Shown piece by piece: positions 9,499-18,803 of a stretch of DNA of 64,000 nucleotides. A program made the position numbers and the translations under genes. The DNA is from Desulfobulbaceae bacterium (GTDB taxonomy: Bacteria; Desulfobacterota; Desulfobulbia; Desulfobulbales; Desulfocapsaceae): contig JAHEER010000005.1 of assembly GCA_024640625.1 (NCBI GenBank), forward strand, positions 27,039 to 91,038. Direction: 5' to 3'. Every line of letters starts with the position of its first letter. The stretch's first letter is position 1. The notes under the pieces were generated by a model that had not been told where the DNA came from, made no database searches, and saw only the letters and a program-made list of their open reading frames with translations.

Positions 9499-9980
9499 GC
9501 CGGGGTGCTGTCATCGGTGAAGCGATCCAGCACATCGTAGAAAAGATCAGATATGTATACGATGCCGAGGATCATGCCATCTTCAACCACCGGGAGGCGA
9601 CGAATATGCTGCTCGATCATGATATCGAGTATGACAAACTTATGAGTATCCGGACCTATGGTGACAACCTCCTGGCTCATGATGTCCCCGACCCTGATCG
9701 ACTCGGCCTTTTTACAGCTCAGGTCGATGATATCGGCAATTTCAATATCATCCATCCTGCCCCATAGGTGCACATGCTTGGGTCTCATGAACAGCAGGAT
9801 ATCAAACATGGAGAGCATGCCGACCAGATTGCCCTGGTCGTCCAGCACCATCATGCCGAATATTCTGCGTCCTTCCTCGCTGCTGGCCTGTCTGAACAGC
9901 TTGACCGCCTCACTTATCGGGGTGTGGGGGGAGACGGTATGAAAGCCTGTAACCATAATATCTCGTGCAAATATTTTCAT
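9495..9980 (-). CDS. CBS-domain protein
   Basis: A single Bateman module: two CBS repeats (MKIFARDIMVTGFHTVSPHT... and VGDIMSQEVVTIGPDTHK...). I start it at ATG 9980 because the CBS fold begins there. An upstream start near 10061 would add a non-conserved leader. It is the first gene of a two-gene unit and overlaps the four-CBS gene by four bases. The proteins are probably paralogues that arose by duplication of the module and act together as an adenylate sensor. Confidence 0.85.
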   Translation of the reverse strand: MKIFARDIMVTGFHTVSPHTPISEAVKLFRQASSEEGRRIFGMMVLDDQGNLVGMLSMFDILLFMRPKHVHLWGRMDDIEIADIIDLSCKKAESIRVGDIMSQEVVTIGPDTHKFVILDIMIEQHIRRLPVVEDGMILGIVYISDLFYDVLDRFTDDSTPA

Positions 9981-10143
9981 GAAGCCAGTGTACCTTTTTG
10001 CACCCAGTTCTGCCAGAGTACTCCTGGCAGACACCAGAAAATTTCGGTCTGAGCAGTTCATTTTTGCCTGCCTGAGCAGAGCAGGTTGGACGCGGGTAAC
10101 ACTCGTGAATATGCTACTCTGTACTTCTTCGCTCAGAGAATAA

Positions 10144-10350
10144 ATGGACCCGGTTCACCAGCGCATGGCACGTCGACTCGCCGCGATACTTGCCACTGAT
10201 GTTGTGAAGCATTCTTCTCTCATGGCCAGATTGAGTCGCGGCACCCTGGAGGCGGATCGGCAAGCCCGGGAGTTCTTCAATCAGGCGCTCGCCCTTGACC
10301 CGAGCTATGACCGCTTGGTCCATAAAGCATCTTCACGTAATTCTTTTTGA
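10144..10350 (+). pseudogene. Collapsed class III adenylate cyclase/TPR gene remnant
   Basis: The first 35 residues (ARRLAAILATDVVKHSSLMA...GTL) match the start of class III adenylate/guanylate cyclases (consensus RRLAAILAADVVGYSRLM). They then jump straight to a TPR-like piece (FFNQALALDPSYDR) of the kind found at the C terminus of such cyclase-TPR proteins. The roughly 400-500 residues between, including the catalytic core, are missing. I read this as an internal deletion that kept the frame. The gene at 63862 begins the same way and may be an intact paralogue. Confidence 0.7.
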
Positions 10351-10422
10351 CTTTTCCACTTTCCGGAGGGATAATTACAACGAACCTGAACGTTACCCTA
10401 ACAGCCAATAGGGAGGTAAGGT

Positions 10423-10593
10423 TTGAAAAAACTTGGCTACCCAACCCGAGGCGCCGCAGTGAGTCCTTGTGAGTACACCTCTGTTTGTCTGATGCCCTCT
10501 TGCAGGTATGGAAATTTCATTCTGTGTGAGGAGGTTTTTCATTTGCAGTCAGGGGCTGTCTTGTTCAGGCGGCTGATTCAGAAAATATTGTAA
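10423..10593 (+). CDS. Possible small Cys-containing ORF with TTG start (56 aa)
   Basis: An unbroken 56-codon frame starts at TTG 10423, six bases after a textbook ribosome-binding site GGGAGG (10411-10416), and ends at TAA 10591-10593. The product begins MKKLGYPTRGAAVSPCEY and has four cysteines (C16, C22, C27, C35), followed by an apolar, basic C-terminal helix. I do not recognise it. The cysteine spacing could suit metal binding or a redox role, but that is speculation. A good terminator hairpin follows at 10654-10678. The alternative is a structured RNA or chance frame. Confidence 0.4.
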   Translation: MKKLGYPTRGAAVSPCEYTSVCLMPSCRYGNFILCEEVFHLQSGAVLFRRLIQKIL

Positions 10594-10653
10594 TCACAGC
10601 GGGTTGGAGTTAAAGCGTTCCGATTACGTTTGGGTTTATATCCCTCCTGGGTA

Positions 10654-10678
10654 AGGGGTCGCCATGGTGGCGGCCCCT
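10654..10678 (+). terminator. Rho-independent terminator-like hairpin
   Basis: AGGGGTCGCC and GGCGGCCCCT form a 10-bp stem with one G-U pair around a five-base loop, followed by the T-rich run TCTCTTTATCATTT. It fits the end of a short transcript containing the TTG-start ORF and isolates the AsmA-like gene downstream. Confidence 0.7.
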
Positions 10679-10805
10679 CTCTTTATCATTTGTCTAGTTC
10701 AAATACCTGTTTATTTTAGGCTATAGCCAACTACAAAACATTCAGCCCGATGTATCCTGAGTCTATTAAGACCTGTTCCGGGCCGAGATAACCGGGGGGA
10801 GAGCA

Positions 10806-13800
10806 ATGACTGAACCCAGATCCAAAAACCGTACCCGCTGGCCGATTATAGTCGGCGTAATCGTTGCCGTTGCCGTTATCTGTGTGGCGCTCCTGCCCAC
10901 GGTATTGTCGAGCCAATGGGGCAAAGGGCGGGTGCTGAACATGGCGACTCCCCACCTGCCGGGCGAGGTTCAGGTCGACAGCTGGTCCTTGAGCTGGTTC
11001 GGCACCCAGCGGATTGGCGGGATACGCTATGCAGATCAGGGTTCCGGCTTACAGGCCGACACCGCCGAGGTAACAGTCGCCAAAGGGCTGGCGTCCTTTC
11101 TGCTGGACAGGGGTGATCTGGGAACAGTGACCATCGTCAGGCCGGATATTCGCATCCGTCTGCCCGAGCCGCCTCCAGAGGAGGGCGGTTCCGAGCCCGA
11201 ACCCGGGCCGGACAGCAGCCCGGCCGGCAGGGATAAGCCTGAAGTATCGGAAAAAAGCGCTCAGCCGGGCCAAGAACCACTGGCGCTTCCACCGGTCAGC
11301 GGCCGCCTGCTGGTTGAAGAAGGGAAAATTGCCGTCCTCAGGACCGGCAAAGAAGCAGAACCAGTTGCCGTCGATATCAATCTCGAGGTCGACATTGCCT
11401 CTCTGGCTGACGATATCACTTACTCGCTTGCCCTGACCTCCCCTGACGGTGCGGGCAGTATCTCGGGGCAAGGGAACGTGATGCTGCAGGGGACCAATAC
11501 GGTGGCCGGCTCGATTCGCCCGGCCGGTGATCTGCAGATTGAAAACTGGGACATTTCCCGGCTTCTTGAACTGGTCTCGGCCTTCGCCCCGGCACCGGCA
11601 GGAAACGGTATTTTACATAGCGCCGTCACCTTTGAGGGTTCCATGAACGAAGGTATCAATCTCAACGGTACCGTCGATCTCCTGAACCTGGAACTGTTTG
11701 GCGGACCGCTGGGCAGTGATCGGCCTTTTCTGGAACAAACCTCGATGGAATTCACTTCCCTGGTGGGGGCGGGAAGCCTTGAAGTATCTTCCCTCACGCT
11801 CGCTTCACCGCTGGCCAACGGCAGTCTGACGGCATCTGTCGACACTGAGGGTCCATTGCAGTTAGGGACTGATCTGCGGGTGAATCTTCACGAAGTGGCC
11901 AGCCAGATACCCCACACCCTGAACCTTCAGGAAGGGGTGCAGATCACTGACGGTGTGCTGGCCGTAGAGGGCCAGTTGCAATCCGGACAGGGCGAAAACA
12001 GATTTAACGTCGATGCCCAGGTCGAAGGTCTGGCCGGCATCCGCGACGGTCAAAATATCTCCCTGGCCAAGCCATTCACTCTCAGCCTCAAAGGGCAGCA
12101 GGGCACAGGCGGATTACGCCTGGACAATTTTGCCGTTCGCTCCTCTTTTCTGGAGGGGGAAGGACAGGGGGATCTCAACGATCTAAAACTTTCGCTCACT
12201 GCAGACCTGGGCGCAGCCCTGGCGGAAATTTCCAAATTTATCGACCTGCGGAATTATCAGGCCAACGGACGACTGGCCGTCACCCTGGAGGCGCTGCGCA
12301 AGGATGACACCACCGTAGGTCTTACGGCACTGCTTGACGCCGATAAACTGGCAGTCAAGCAGGCCGATACCGTCATCATTCCCGAAAAGCCGCTGCAGCT
12401 CTCGGTGGCATCCGATCTTCTGCTGTCTGGTGATTTTTATTTTGGCGGTATCGCAGAGGGCACACTGAGCTATCAGGCCTGGCTCGGCCGGGGCTCGCTG
12501 ACCGGCCGAGAGCTCCTGCTCAACTCTGAGAAGGCCATCAAATCCATCGGCGAGGTGACGGCCGACAGTCAGCTGCGCCTGGGTGAACTGGGCATCATGC
12601 TGGGCAGCCTGGGGGTGGTGCCTGACTCATTTGCCTTAAGCGGCGACTCACAGGTTCAATTAAAAATTTCCGGTGCGAACGACAGGTTCCTCATTGATGA
12701 GCTGCTGGTCGATGCCAGAAAGCTCTCTGTGCAGAAGGGCTCAGCAAAACTGATTCCTGAAAGTCAGCTGACAATTCGAGGCAGCACCGAGGTGGCGCTG
12801 GGGGCAGACGGACAAGTCAGCACGGTAGACAAGCCACAGTTCAGCTACCAGAGTTGGCTCGGCAGCGGGGATATCAAGGCCGCATCTCTGGACGTCGCGG
12901 CCACCCAGCTGAAAACGCTTGACTTTGCAGGGAAAACAGACCTGGGCAAAGTGGCCGAGTTGTTCACTGTTCTGGAACTTCTACCAGCTGGTATGAGCTT
13001 CAGCGGCCTGGATTCGTCCTCACTGACCATGGATTATTCACCCGACAAGATCGATCTTCACTCTCTCCGCACTGAAATAGAGAACCTGGCGGTGCAGCAG
13101 GAGAAAAAGACCTACCGGGACAAGAAGGTGGTGCTCGAAACCGCGGGCGCGGTCGATATGACAGCCAGGGCCGCATCTTTCAGCCCGGTCCATATCGATT
13201 CCTCCAACGGGGCGGTCTCTTTTGAGAAATTTGCCGTCGGGGACTGGAACAATCTGCTCGATACCCTGAGCAGCACGGGACAGGCTCGCTTCGACCTGCG
13301 CACTGTTCTCGATGCCGCGGCCGACTGGTTCAGTCTCCCGCCTGAGGTCTCCACCGCCGGCCTCGTGGACTTGAACTGGAATGGCGCGGCAGATAAGGAT
13401 ACGGATCACCGCTATCGGATCACGGCCGATGTGAATGATTTCGTCCTGGCCAAAAATGAACTGCAGGCCTTCACCGGTGAAAAGGTAGGGGTGCAGATAG
13501 ACGGAGTGAAAAGCCCGGCCAGCGGAAACTTCGAGCTGAATCAAGTTAACATCGCCTCACCCATGCTCGACTTCTCTGCCGCCGGTTTCTGGAACCAGGA
13601 TGGTGGGAGTGGTGCCGAATTCGGCTTCAATGGTGATCTCGGTCTGGACCTCGCCCGAATTGCAGCGCTGGTGAGAACCTTCTCCGAGATTGATCTGGAG
13701 ATGGCCGGGAAATCAGCCCGTCCCTTCGAGCTGAAAGGAAAATATAGCCCGGAACAGGCGCAACAGTGGTGGCGGCACACCGATTTCAAGGGATCTTTTC

Positions 13801-14582
13801 AGGCCGATCTGATCAGGGTCCTGGGAGTTGAACTCAGCTCCCTCGAGATTCCGCTTGTCGTTTCAGGAGGGATTGCCGAGGCCGACGTGCAGGGCAGGGT
13901 AAATCAGGGCGGACTGCTGCTCACACCGCAGCTCGATCTGCAGAGTGAGCCGCCGGTTCTGACCATTCCTGAAAATTCTCACGTCATTACCCAGATGCAG
14001 ATTACCAGAGATATGGCGGACCAGCTTCTGGCCCGCATCCACCCGCTCTTCATGGGTGCCAGCCAAATGAGCGGCACCGTCGATCTCCACCTCGAGCGCT
14101 TCAACTGGCCGCTTGGCAAAGAAAGCCTCAATGATCTCCAGTTCGCTGGCTTTATGGATCTCAACGAGGTGCGCCTGGAATCATCGGCCATGCTCGGCTC
14201 CCTGCTTCACGTCCTGCGCATCCAGGAGACCGGACTTGATCTCAGCGGCAGGCAGATCAGGTTTGAGGCCAAGGACGGCCGCATTGCGACCAACCCGCTG
14301 CGCACCAACCTGAGTGACACAGAACTGGTTATCAGCGGCAGCCTGGGGCTGGATACCACCATTGATTACCTGGCGCAGGTGGAAGTAACCAAGCGGCTAG
14401 TGGGGGGTGATCTGTACAACTACCTGGAAGGGACGGTGATCAACGTACCGGTGGGGGGGACGCTTTCCAACCCCGATATTTCAGCACAGACCGTACAGCG
14501 GGCAGTGACCGATCTGGTTAATCAGGCGGGCCAGAAAAAGCTGCAGGAGGCGGCCGGCAGTCTTTTGAAACGATTGTTTTAG
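10806..14582 (+). CDS. Giant AsmA-like envelope protein (1258 aa)
   Basis: An N-terminal membrane anchor (about residues 12-35, WPIIVGVIVAVAVICVALLPTVL) is followed by more than 1200 residues of repetitive β-strand sequence typical of AsmA/TamB/DUF748-type proteins (long lipid-transport or assembly bridges of the periplasm). A Pro/Glu-rich segment near 118-160 looks like a flexible linker. The final 250 residues carry the AsmA-like C-terminal domain (VEVTKRLVGGDLYNYLEGTVINVPVGGTLSNPDIS). Phospholipid transport between the membranes is the best inference, and the Mla operon is only 2.3 kb away. A single gene with its own ribosome-binding site region (GGGGGGAGAGCA before ATG 10806). Confidence 0.85.
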   Translation: MTEPRSKNRTRWPIIVGVIVAVAVICVALLPTVLSSQWGKGRVLNMATPHLPGEVQVDSWSLSWFGTQRIGGIRYADQGSGLQADTAEVTVAKGLASFLLDRGDLGTVTIVRPDIRIRLPEPPPEEGGSEPEPGPDSSPAGRDKPEVSEKSAQPGQEPLALPPVSGRLLVEEGKIAVLRTGKEAEPVAVDINLEVDIASLADDITYSLALTSPDGAGSISGQGNVMLQGTNTVAGSIRPAGDLQIENWDISRLLELVSAFAPAPAGNGILHSAVTFEGSMNEGINLNGTVDLLNLELFGGPLGSDRPFLEQTSMEFTSLVGAGSLEVSSLTLASPLANGSLTASVDTEGPLQLGTDLRVNLHEVASQIPHTLNLQEGVQITDGVLAVEGQLQSGQGENRFNVDAQVEGLAGIRDGQNISLAKPFTLSLKGQQGTGGLRLDNFAVRSSFLEGEGQGDLNDLKLSLTADLGAALAEISKFIDLRNYQANGRLAVTLEALRKDDTTVGLTALLDADKLAVKQADTVIIPEKPLQLSVASDLLLSGDFYFGGIAEGTLSYQAWLGRGSLTGRELLLNSEKAIKSIGEVTADSQLRLGELGIMLGSLGVVPDSFALSGDSQVQLKISGANDRFLIDELLVDARKLSVQKGSAKLIPESQLTIRGSTEVALGADGQVSTVDKPQFSYQSWLGSGDIKAASLDVAATQLKTLDFAGKTDLGKVAELFTVLELLPAGMSFSGLDSSSLTMDYSPDKIDLHSLRTEIENLAVQQEKKTYRDKKVVLETAGAVDMTARAASFSPVHIDSSNGAVSFEKFAVGDWNNLLDTLSSTGQARFDLRTVLDAAADWFSLPPEVSTAGLVDLNWNGAADKDTDHRYRITADVNDFVLAKNELQAFTGEKVGVQIDGVKSPASGNFELNQVNIASPMLDFSAAGFWNQDGGSGAEFGFNGDLGLDLARIAALVRTFSEIDLEMAGKSARPFELKGKYSPEQAQQWWRHTDFKGSFQADLIRVLGVELSSLEIPLVVSGGIAEADVQGRVNQGGLLLTPQLDLQSEPPVLTIPENSHVITQMQITRDMADQLLARIHPLFMGASQMSGTVDLHLERFNWPLGKESLNDLQFAGFMDLNEVRLESSAMLGSLLHVLRIQETGLDLSGRQIRFEAKDGRIATNPLRTNLSDTELVISGSLGLDTTIDYLAQVEVTKRLVGGDLYNYLEGTVINVPVGGTLSNPDISAQTVQRAVTDLVNQAGQKKLQEAAGSLLKRLF

Positions 14583-14883
14583 GATTCCCTTCTCTACCGC
14601 ACCCAGCTTGTCATAAGCCGCGTGGGCGGAGGCCAGCGATGCCTGTTGCTCGAGTATTATCTGGATCAGTGAACCAAAGTCCTCCTGCCGCTGCCAGGGA
14701 GGCGGAGGTCCTTACAGGTCCACGACAATGGAAAATACCGGTTCGATGCAGACCAGTTCACAGATTTTCTGCTGCTGAACAGCCCCATTGAGGCGTGGCG
14801 GGAAAGCGGAATTCATTGAAATGAAGTTTTTTTGATTCGGTGAATTGACCACGGCTGTCTCGAAATACGCCTCCACCTTAAAT
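14583..14883. other. Gap with possible decayed coding remnant
   Basis: No intact gene. On the plus strand a protein-like stretch (VHDNGKYRFDADQF...LLLNSPIEAWRES, about 14717-14817, ending at TGA) has no start codon and a stop just upstream. It looks like the tail of a dead gene. I could not match it to a family. Confidence 0.3.
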
Positions 14884-16392
14884 CTAGTGCTTGGCGGGCT
14901 TGGTTAATTCCACCTTAATCAGCAGATCTGTATCCAAGATATATGAAGGGAGGGTTCCATCATCATTGACCAGGACGGTATACCCTTGACCGCTGAGGTC
15001 TAAAATAATTTCTTTATCTGGGATATGCGGATATACCGTCAGGTCAGTGTAGAACATTGCTTCAATGGGGTGATCGTAATTGAACAGAACACCTTTTTTT
15101 ATATTCTCCTTGTTTAGATCTCTCAGATCCTGCACCCATTGGGGATTTCTCTCCCTCAATTCAAAAATTGTGAGTCTTTCTAAGCAATAACGAATGGGCA
15201 GAAGGATAATAAGGGCCAGAACGACAGTAAAAAACCATTTAAATCTATATCGATTTCTCAACTCTACGACCGCATAAAAGAACTCTGCCGTCATGTAAAA
15301 TAATGCCGGCGCGGTAAAGAGCAGGTAGGCCTGCATTTTGGTTTGGGCCATGGAGAAAAAGAGAAATGGAACCAAAAACCAGACCAGCACGGCCACTTGT
15401 TTTTTGTTTCTGATCTCGCGCATTGATTTCCAGATGAACCAAACCAAGGGCAAATAGATTAATTCGCCATAATTGATTCTGATCCGATTGAGGTAATAAA
15501 AGATGGAACCGGAGTGTCCCTCCAACCCATGAAACAAGTGGTCGAAATTATATGTTGACTCCCATATGGCTTGGTGGGGGAATTGGGAAAATATATAGAG
15601 TTGCCAGGGGAGAAAAGTAAGTGTGAGTGCGGCTACAAGGACAGCAAAGTTGGCTAAGGTGCCTTTCAGGCTGAACTTCTTCGAATCCCACACAAGCAAA
15701 AGCCAGACAGGAAGCACAATAAGGGCAGGCAGCCATTTTGATAAAATGGCCAGGCCGATACTGATGCCGATGAGAATGGAGTAGAGAGGGTTTTCTTTTC
15801 TGCAGTATTGAACGCTCAGGTAGATCGAGAGCAGGATGAAAAACAGAAAGCAAATATCCACATGATCAGTTGCTTTTCTGCCGCCAACCAGAGGTATCAC
15901 AAGACCATTGATCGAAAATAGAAAAGCGGCCAGATAGCCAGTCTTCCTGTCGAATAAGTAGCCCCCTATAGAGAAAACCAGATAGACGGCAATTGAGACC
16001 ATCAGAATGGAGGGAAGCCGCAGAGCGATTTCATTGATCCCGAAAAGGTACATGCTGCCTGCCATGGCCCATAATGCCAATGGTTGTTTATGCAGCCAGA
16101 TATGATTTGCCTGCCAATTTCTGAAATCGTAGGGCAGCACAGGATTGTCATACAGGGTCGGCACCAGGGGATGATTGATCAGGTTCTTGGCCACCAGGGC
16201 ATGGTACCTCTCATCCCAATAGTGCAGGAAAAAATCAGCAGAGATATAAAAGTATAACCCTAAACCACTTACTATCATTAAGGCAATTGCATATCTGTAT
16301 TGGCCTTTTCGGTGGAAACGCCAGGAACCGAAATAACCTATGGAGACAACAACAAGGGTGATAATGCCGAATATCAGGTTGTTCATTGGCAA
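14884..16392 (-). CDS. PMT/ArnT-type membrane glycosyltransferase
   Basis: Polytopic inner-membrane protein of the GT-C fold (dolichyl-phosphate-mannose mannosyltransferase/ArnT superfamily), with about 11-12 hydrophobic helices. The conserved acidic motif after the first helix is present (HYWDERYHALVAKNLINHP), which in this fold binds the metal or the sugar donor. A hydrophilic C-terminal part follows (about residues 410-502). Such enzymes move a sugar from a polyprenyl-phosphate carrier to lipid A, glycans or protein. The donor and acceptor cannot be told from sequence, and no donor-synthesis genes adjoin. 502 residues is normal. Confidence 0.85.
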   Translation of the reverse strand: MPMNNLIFGIITLVVVSIGYFGSWRFHRKGQYRYAIALMIVSGLGLYFYISADFFLHYWDERYHALVAKNLINHPLVPTLYDNPVLPYDFRNWQANHIWLHKQPLALWAMAGSMYLFGINEIALRLPSILMVSIAVYLVFSIGGYLFDRKTGYLAAFLFSINGLVIPLVGGRKATDHVDICFLFFILLSIYLSVQYCRKENPLYSILIGISIGLAILSKWLPALIVLPVWLLLVWDSKKFSLKGTLANFAVLVAALTLTFLPWQLYIFSQFPHQAIWESTYNFDHLFHGLEGHSGSIFYYLNRIRINYGELIYLPLVWFIWKSMREIRNKKQVAVLVWFLVPFLFFSMAQTKMQAYLLFTAPALFYMTAEFFYAVVELRNRYRFKWFFTVVLALIILLPIRYCLERLTIFELRERNPQWVQDLRDLNKENIKKGVLFNYDHPIEAMFYTDLTVYPHIPDKEIILDLSGQGYTVLVNDDGTLPSYILDTDLLIKVELTKPAKH

Positions 16393-16864
16393 TGATTTAT
16401 TAAACGCTTCTCAGATATTCCCTGAAGATGGTTGTATTTCTGGGGAGAGCCTCAATCGAAAGGCTTCTCTGCCTCATAGAATAACCCGACCGGGGCGAAA
16501 TTGTCTCAACCAGCAATCGTGGAGCCCGGTGAAGAACTCCTAAGGTACTCCTAATGGCTGAAACTGGCATCCAGATTCAAGCCTTCTGCCAGTATCTTAT
16601 ATCGCCTGCGTGCCGATCTTCACGATTCCACAAAGCTGTCTAAGGGATCAAAATGATCTTAATTTATTGAAAATTTAGAGAAAGAACATGGGCTGGATCA
16701 TCCCTTATTAGTCGCAAGTATCCTGAGATAGTTTGAGATTCTGCGTAATAGTAATTACTTACTATGTAGAAATTGACTTGAGCGCAGGCGCAGCTGGCTC
16801 CGTTACTTGATTATGCTCCGCGCCGGCAGGTTGTTCCCTGCATCTTAAATAAGGTGGTAGCACA
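16393..16864. other. Divergent promoter region between glycosyltransferase and Mla operon
   Basis: No gene or RNA seen. An inverted repeat ATAGTAA-TTAC-TTACTAT at 16748-16765 lies about 100 bases before the Mla operon and could be an operator or overlap its promoter. The ribosome-binding site AAGGTGG precedes ATG 16865. Confidence 0.4.
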
Positions 16865-17992
16865 ATGAAAAATCCAAAGGGTTGGCTGGAGGTGGGCCGG
16901 GCAGACAACACCATGCGGATATCTGCCGGCGGATTCTGGACCATTGACCAGGTGTCGGAGCTGCAGCCGGCGGTGGATGGCCTTGTCGTCGATGGAGCGG
17001 CGGATACTGAAGTCGATTTTCACCGCATCGAACGGATGGACACTGCCGGAGCCTATCTCGCCGCCCAACTACTGGATCGGTGTGACGACAGTTCTGCCTG
17101 CCAGGTGTATTCAAATCAGACTGTTGATTCAATTCTGGAGACTGTGAGACGCTACAAAACCTCAGCTGTGTCTCGACCACCTGCATTAAACACCTTTTAC
17201 GAACTAATTGGGCGTATCGGAAAAGCCACGCTCGATGCACTCGATCTTGCCGCCTGCTTCGTGGTGTTCATAGGTGCCATTACTCGTCATCTCATCATCA
17301 CAGTGGCGCGGCCTGCCCGTTTCCGGTTCAGCCACACGATGACCCAGATAGAATTAAGCGGCTTCAACGCCATTCCCATAATCTCACTCATCTCGTTTCT
17401 TATCGGTATTGTTATCGCCTATCAGGGGGCACTGCAACTCGGCAAACTGGGGGCGGAGATTTATACCATAGACCTTCTGGCCGTCACCATTCTCAGAGAA
17501 ATGGGTATATTGCTTGCGGCGATAGTAATTGCCGGCAGATCCGGCTCGACCTTTGCCGCAGAGATCGGGACCATGAAAATCAACGAGGAAATCGACGCGA
17601 TGTTCACCATCGGCATGAACCCGATGGAAGTACTGGTCCTGCCGAGAGTCATCGGATTAATTATCTCTCTGCCGATTCTTACCTTGATTGCCAACTTGTT
17701 CGGGGTAATCGGCGGCGGTTTGATGGTCTGGCTGGTGATGGATGTTTCTCCACCCATGTTCATCAATCAGTTTATCAACTCACTGTCCCCCTGGACCTTC
17801 TGGGTGGGAATCATAAAGGCACCGGTGTTTGCGGCGGTCATTGCAGTTATCGGCTGCTATGAGGGCATGCAGGTGTCAGGCAGTGCCGAATCGCTCGGCA
17901 CCCATACGACCCGCGCAGTGGTTGAATCGATATTTCTGATTATTGTCTTTGATGCATTGTTTTCAATATTCTTTGGAGTTATAGGAATTTAA
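16865..17992 (+). CDS. mlaE: MlaE-family permease with N-terminal STAS domain
   Basis: Inner-membrane permease of an MCE/Mla lipid ABC transporter. Residues about 1-100 form a STAS (MlaB-like) domain. This is followed by the MlaE permease with about five helices and the conserved cytoplasmic loop (GRSGSTFAAEIGTMKINEEIDAM). Fusion of the MlaB-like part to MlaE replaces the separate mlaB gene of E. coli. The protein would work with the ATPase, the MCE protein and the lipoprotein encoded next. The stop overlaps the ATPase start by one base (TAATG), so translation is coupled. Confidence 0.92.
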   Translation: MKNPKGWLEVGRADNTMRISAGGFWTIDQVSELQPAVDGLVVDGAADTEVDFHRIERMDTAGAYLAAQLLDRCDDSSACQVYSNQTVDSILETVRRYKTSAVSRPPALNTFYELIGRIGKATLDALDLAACFVVFIGAITRHLIITVARPARFRFSHTMTQIELSGFNAIPIISLISFLIGIVIAYQGALQLGKLGAEIYTIDLLAVTILREMGILLAAIVIAGRSGSTFAAEIGTMKINEEIDAMFTIGMNPMEVLVLPRVIGLIISLPILTLIANLFGVIGGGLMVWLVMDVSPPMFINQFINSLSPWTFWVGIIKAPVFAAVIAVIGCYEGMQVSGSAESLGTHTTRAVVESIFLIIVFDALFSIFFGVIGI

Positions 17993-18759
17993 TGGGCCCC
18001 ACTAATGGTTGTACCATTAACGTCAATGACCTGGTTGTTCGGCTTGGCGATTTCACCATCCATGACGGTCTCAGCCTGCAGGTACACAACGGGGAAATTA
18101 CCTCGGTTGTGGGGGCTTCGGGAACCGGAAAATCGGTTTTATTGAAGACGATAATCGGCTTGATCACACCGGTGAGCGGAACCATCGAGGTATTTGGTCA
18201 AAACAGTAAGCAACTCTCCTCCAGAGAAGCCCATGAGGTACGCAGGCGCTGCGGAGTTTTATTTCAGGATGGGGCCCTGTTCGGCTCCCTTACGGTCAGT
18301 GAAAATGTTCAGATCCCAATCAAGGAGCACTTCAGGCTCCCTCAGAAAATGAGAGCAGAGCTGGCCGCATTAAAACTTTCCATGGTGGGCCTGGATGCGG
18401 ACGTGGGCACTAAATACCCCTCTGAGCTGTCCGGGGGAATGCGCAAACGTGCTGGCCTGGCTCGGGCCCTGGCCCTCGACCCTGAACTGCTTTTTCTCGA
18501 TGAGCCAACCGCGGGACTTGATCCGATTGGGGCAGCAGCGTTCGACCAATTGCTCCTCGAGCTGCAGAAAAATCTGCACCTTACGGTCTTTATCGTCACC
18601 CACGATCTCGATACCATACATACGGTGAGCAACAAGATCGCCGTTCTCTGTGAAAAAAAACTACTGATCTGCGGCACGCTTGAGGAAGTGAGTTCCTTCG
18701 ATCACCCTTGGGTTCAGGACTATTTTCATGGCTCTCGGTCTCGTGCCGTTAAGCACTAG
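17992..18759 (+). CDS. mlaF: MlaF-family ABC transporter ATPase
   Basis: Cytoplasmic ATPase of the lipid transporter. Walker A is GASGTGKSV (about residues 40-48), the signature is LSGGMRKRAGLARAL (the MRKR form is typical of MlaF rather than other ABC ATPases), Walker B is LLFLDEPTAGLDP and the switch His lies in VTHDL. 255 residues, the usual length. Translationally coupled to the permease before it. Confidence 0.94.
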   Translation: MGPTNGCTINVNDLVVRLGDFTIHDGLSLQVHNGEITSVVGASGTGKSVLLKTIIGLITPVSGTIEVFGQNSKQLSSREAHEVRRRCGVLFQDGALFGSLTVSENVQIPIKEHFRLPQKMRAELAALKLSMVGLDADVGTKYPSELSGGMRKRAGLARALALDPELLFLDEPTAGLDPIGAAAFDQLLLELQKNLHLTVFIVTHDLDTIHTVSNKIAVLCEKKLLICGTLEEVSSFDHPWVQDYFHGSRSRAVKH

Positions 18760-18803
18760 CTGATAGTATCATACTGCTGAAAAAACGGTTGCCCGGATAC
18801 GCA

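Noticed and set aside
10381..10445. Riboswitch upstream of the AsmA-like gene
   Set aside because: TTACCCT and AGGGAGGTAA can pair, but I could not fit the region to a cyclic-di-GMP, cobalamin, glycine or SAM aptamer. The strong ribosome-binding site and open frame explain the GGGAGG better.
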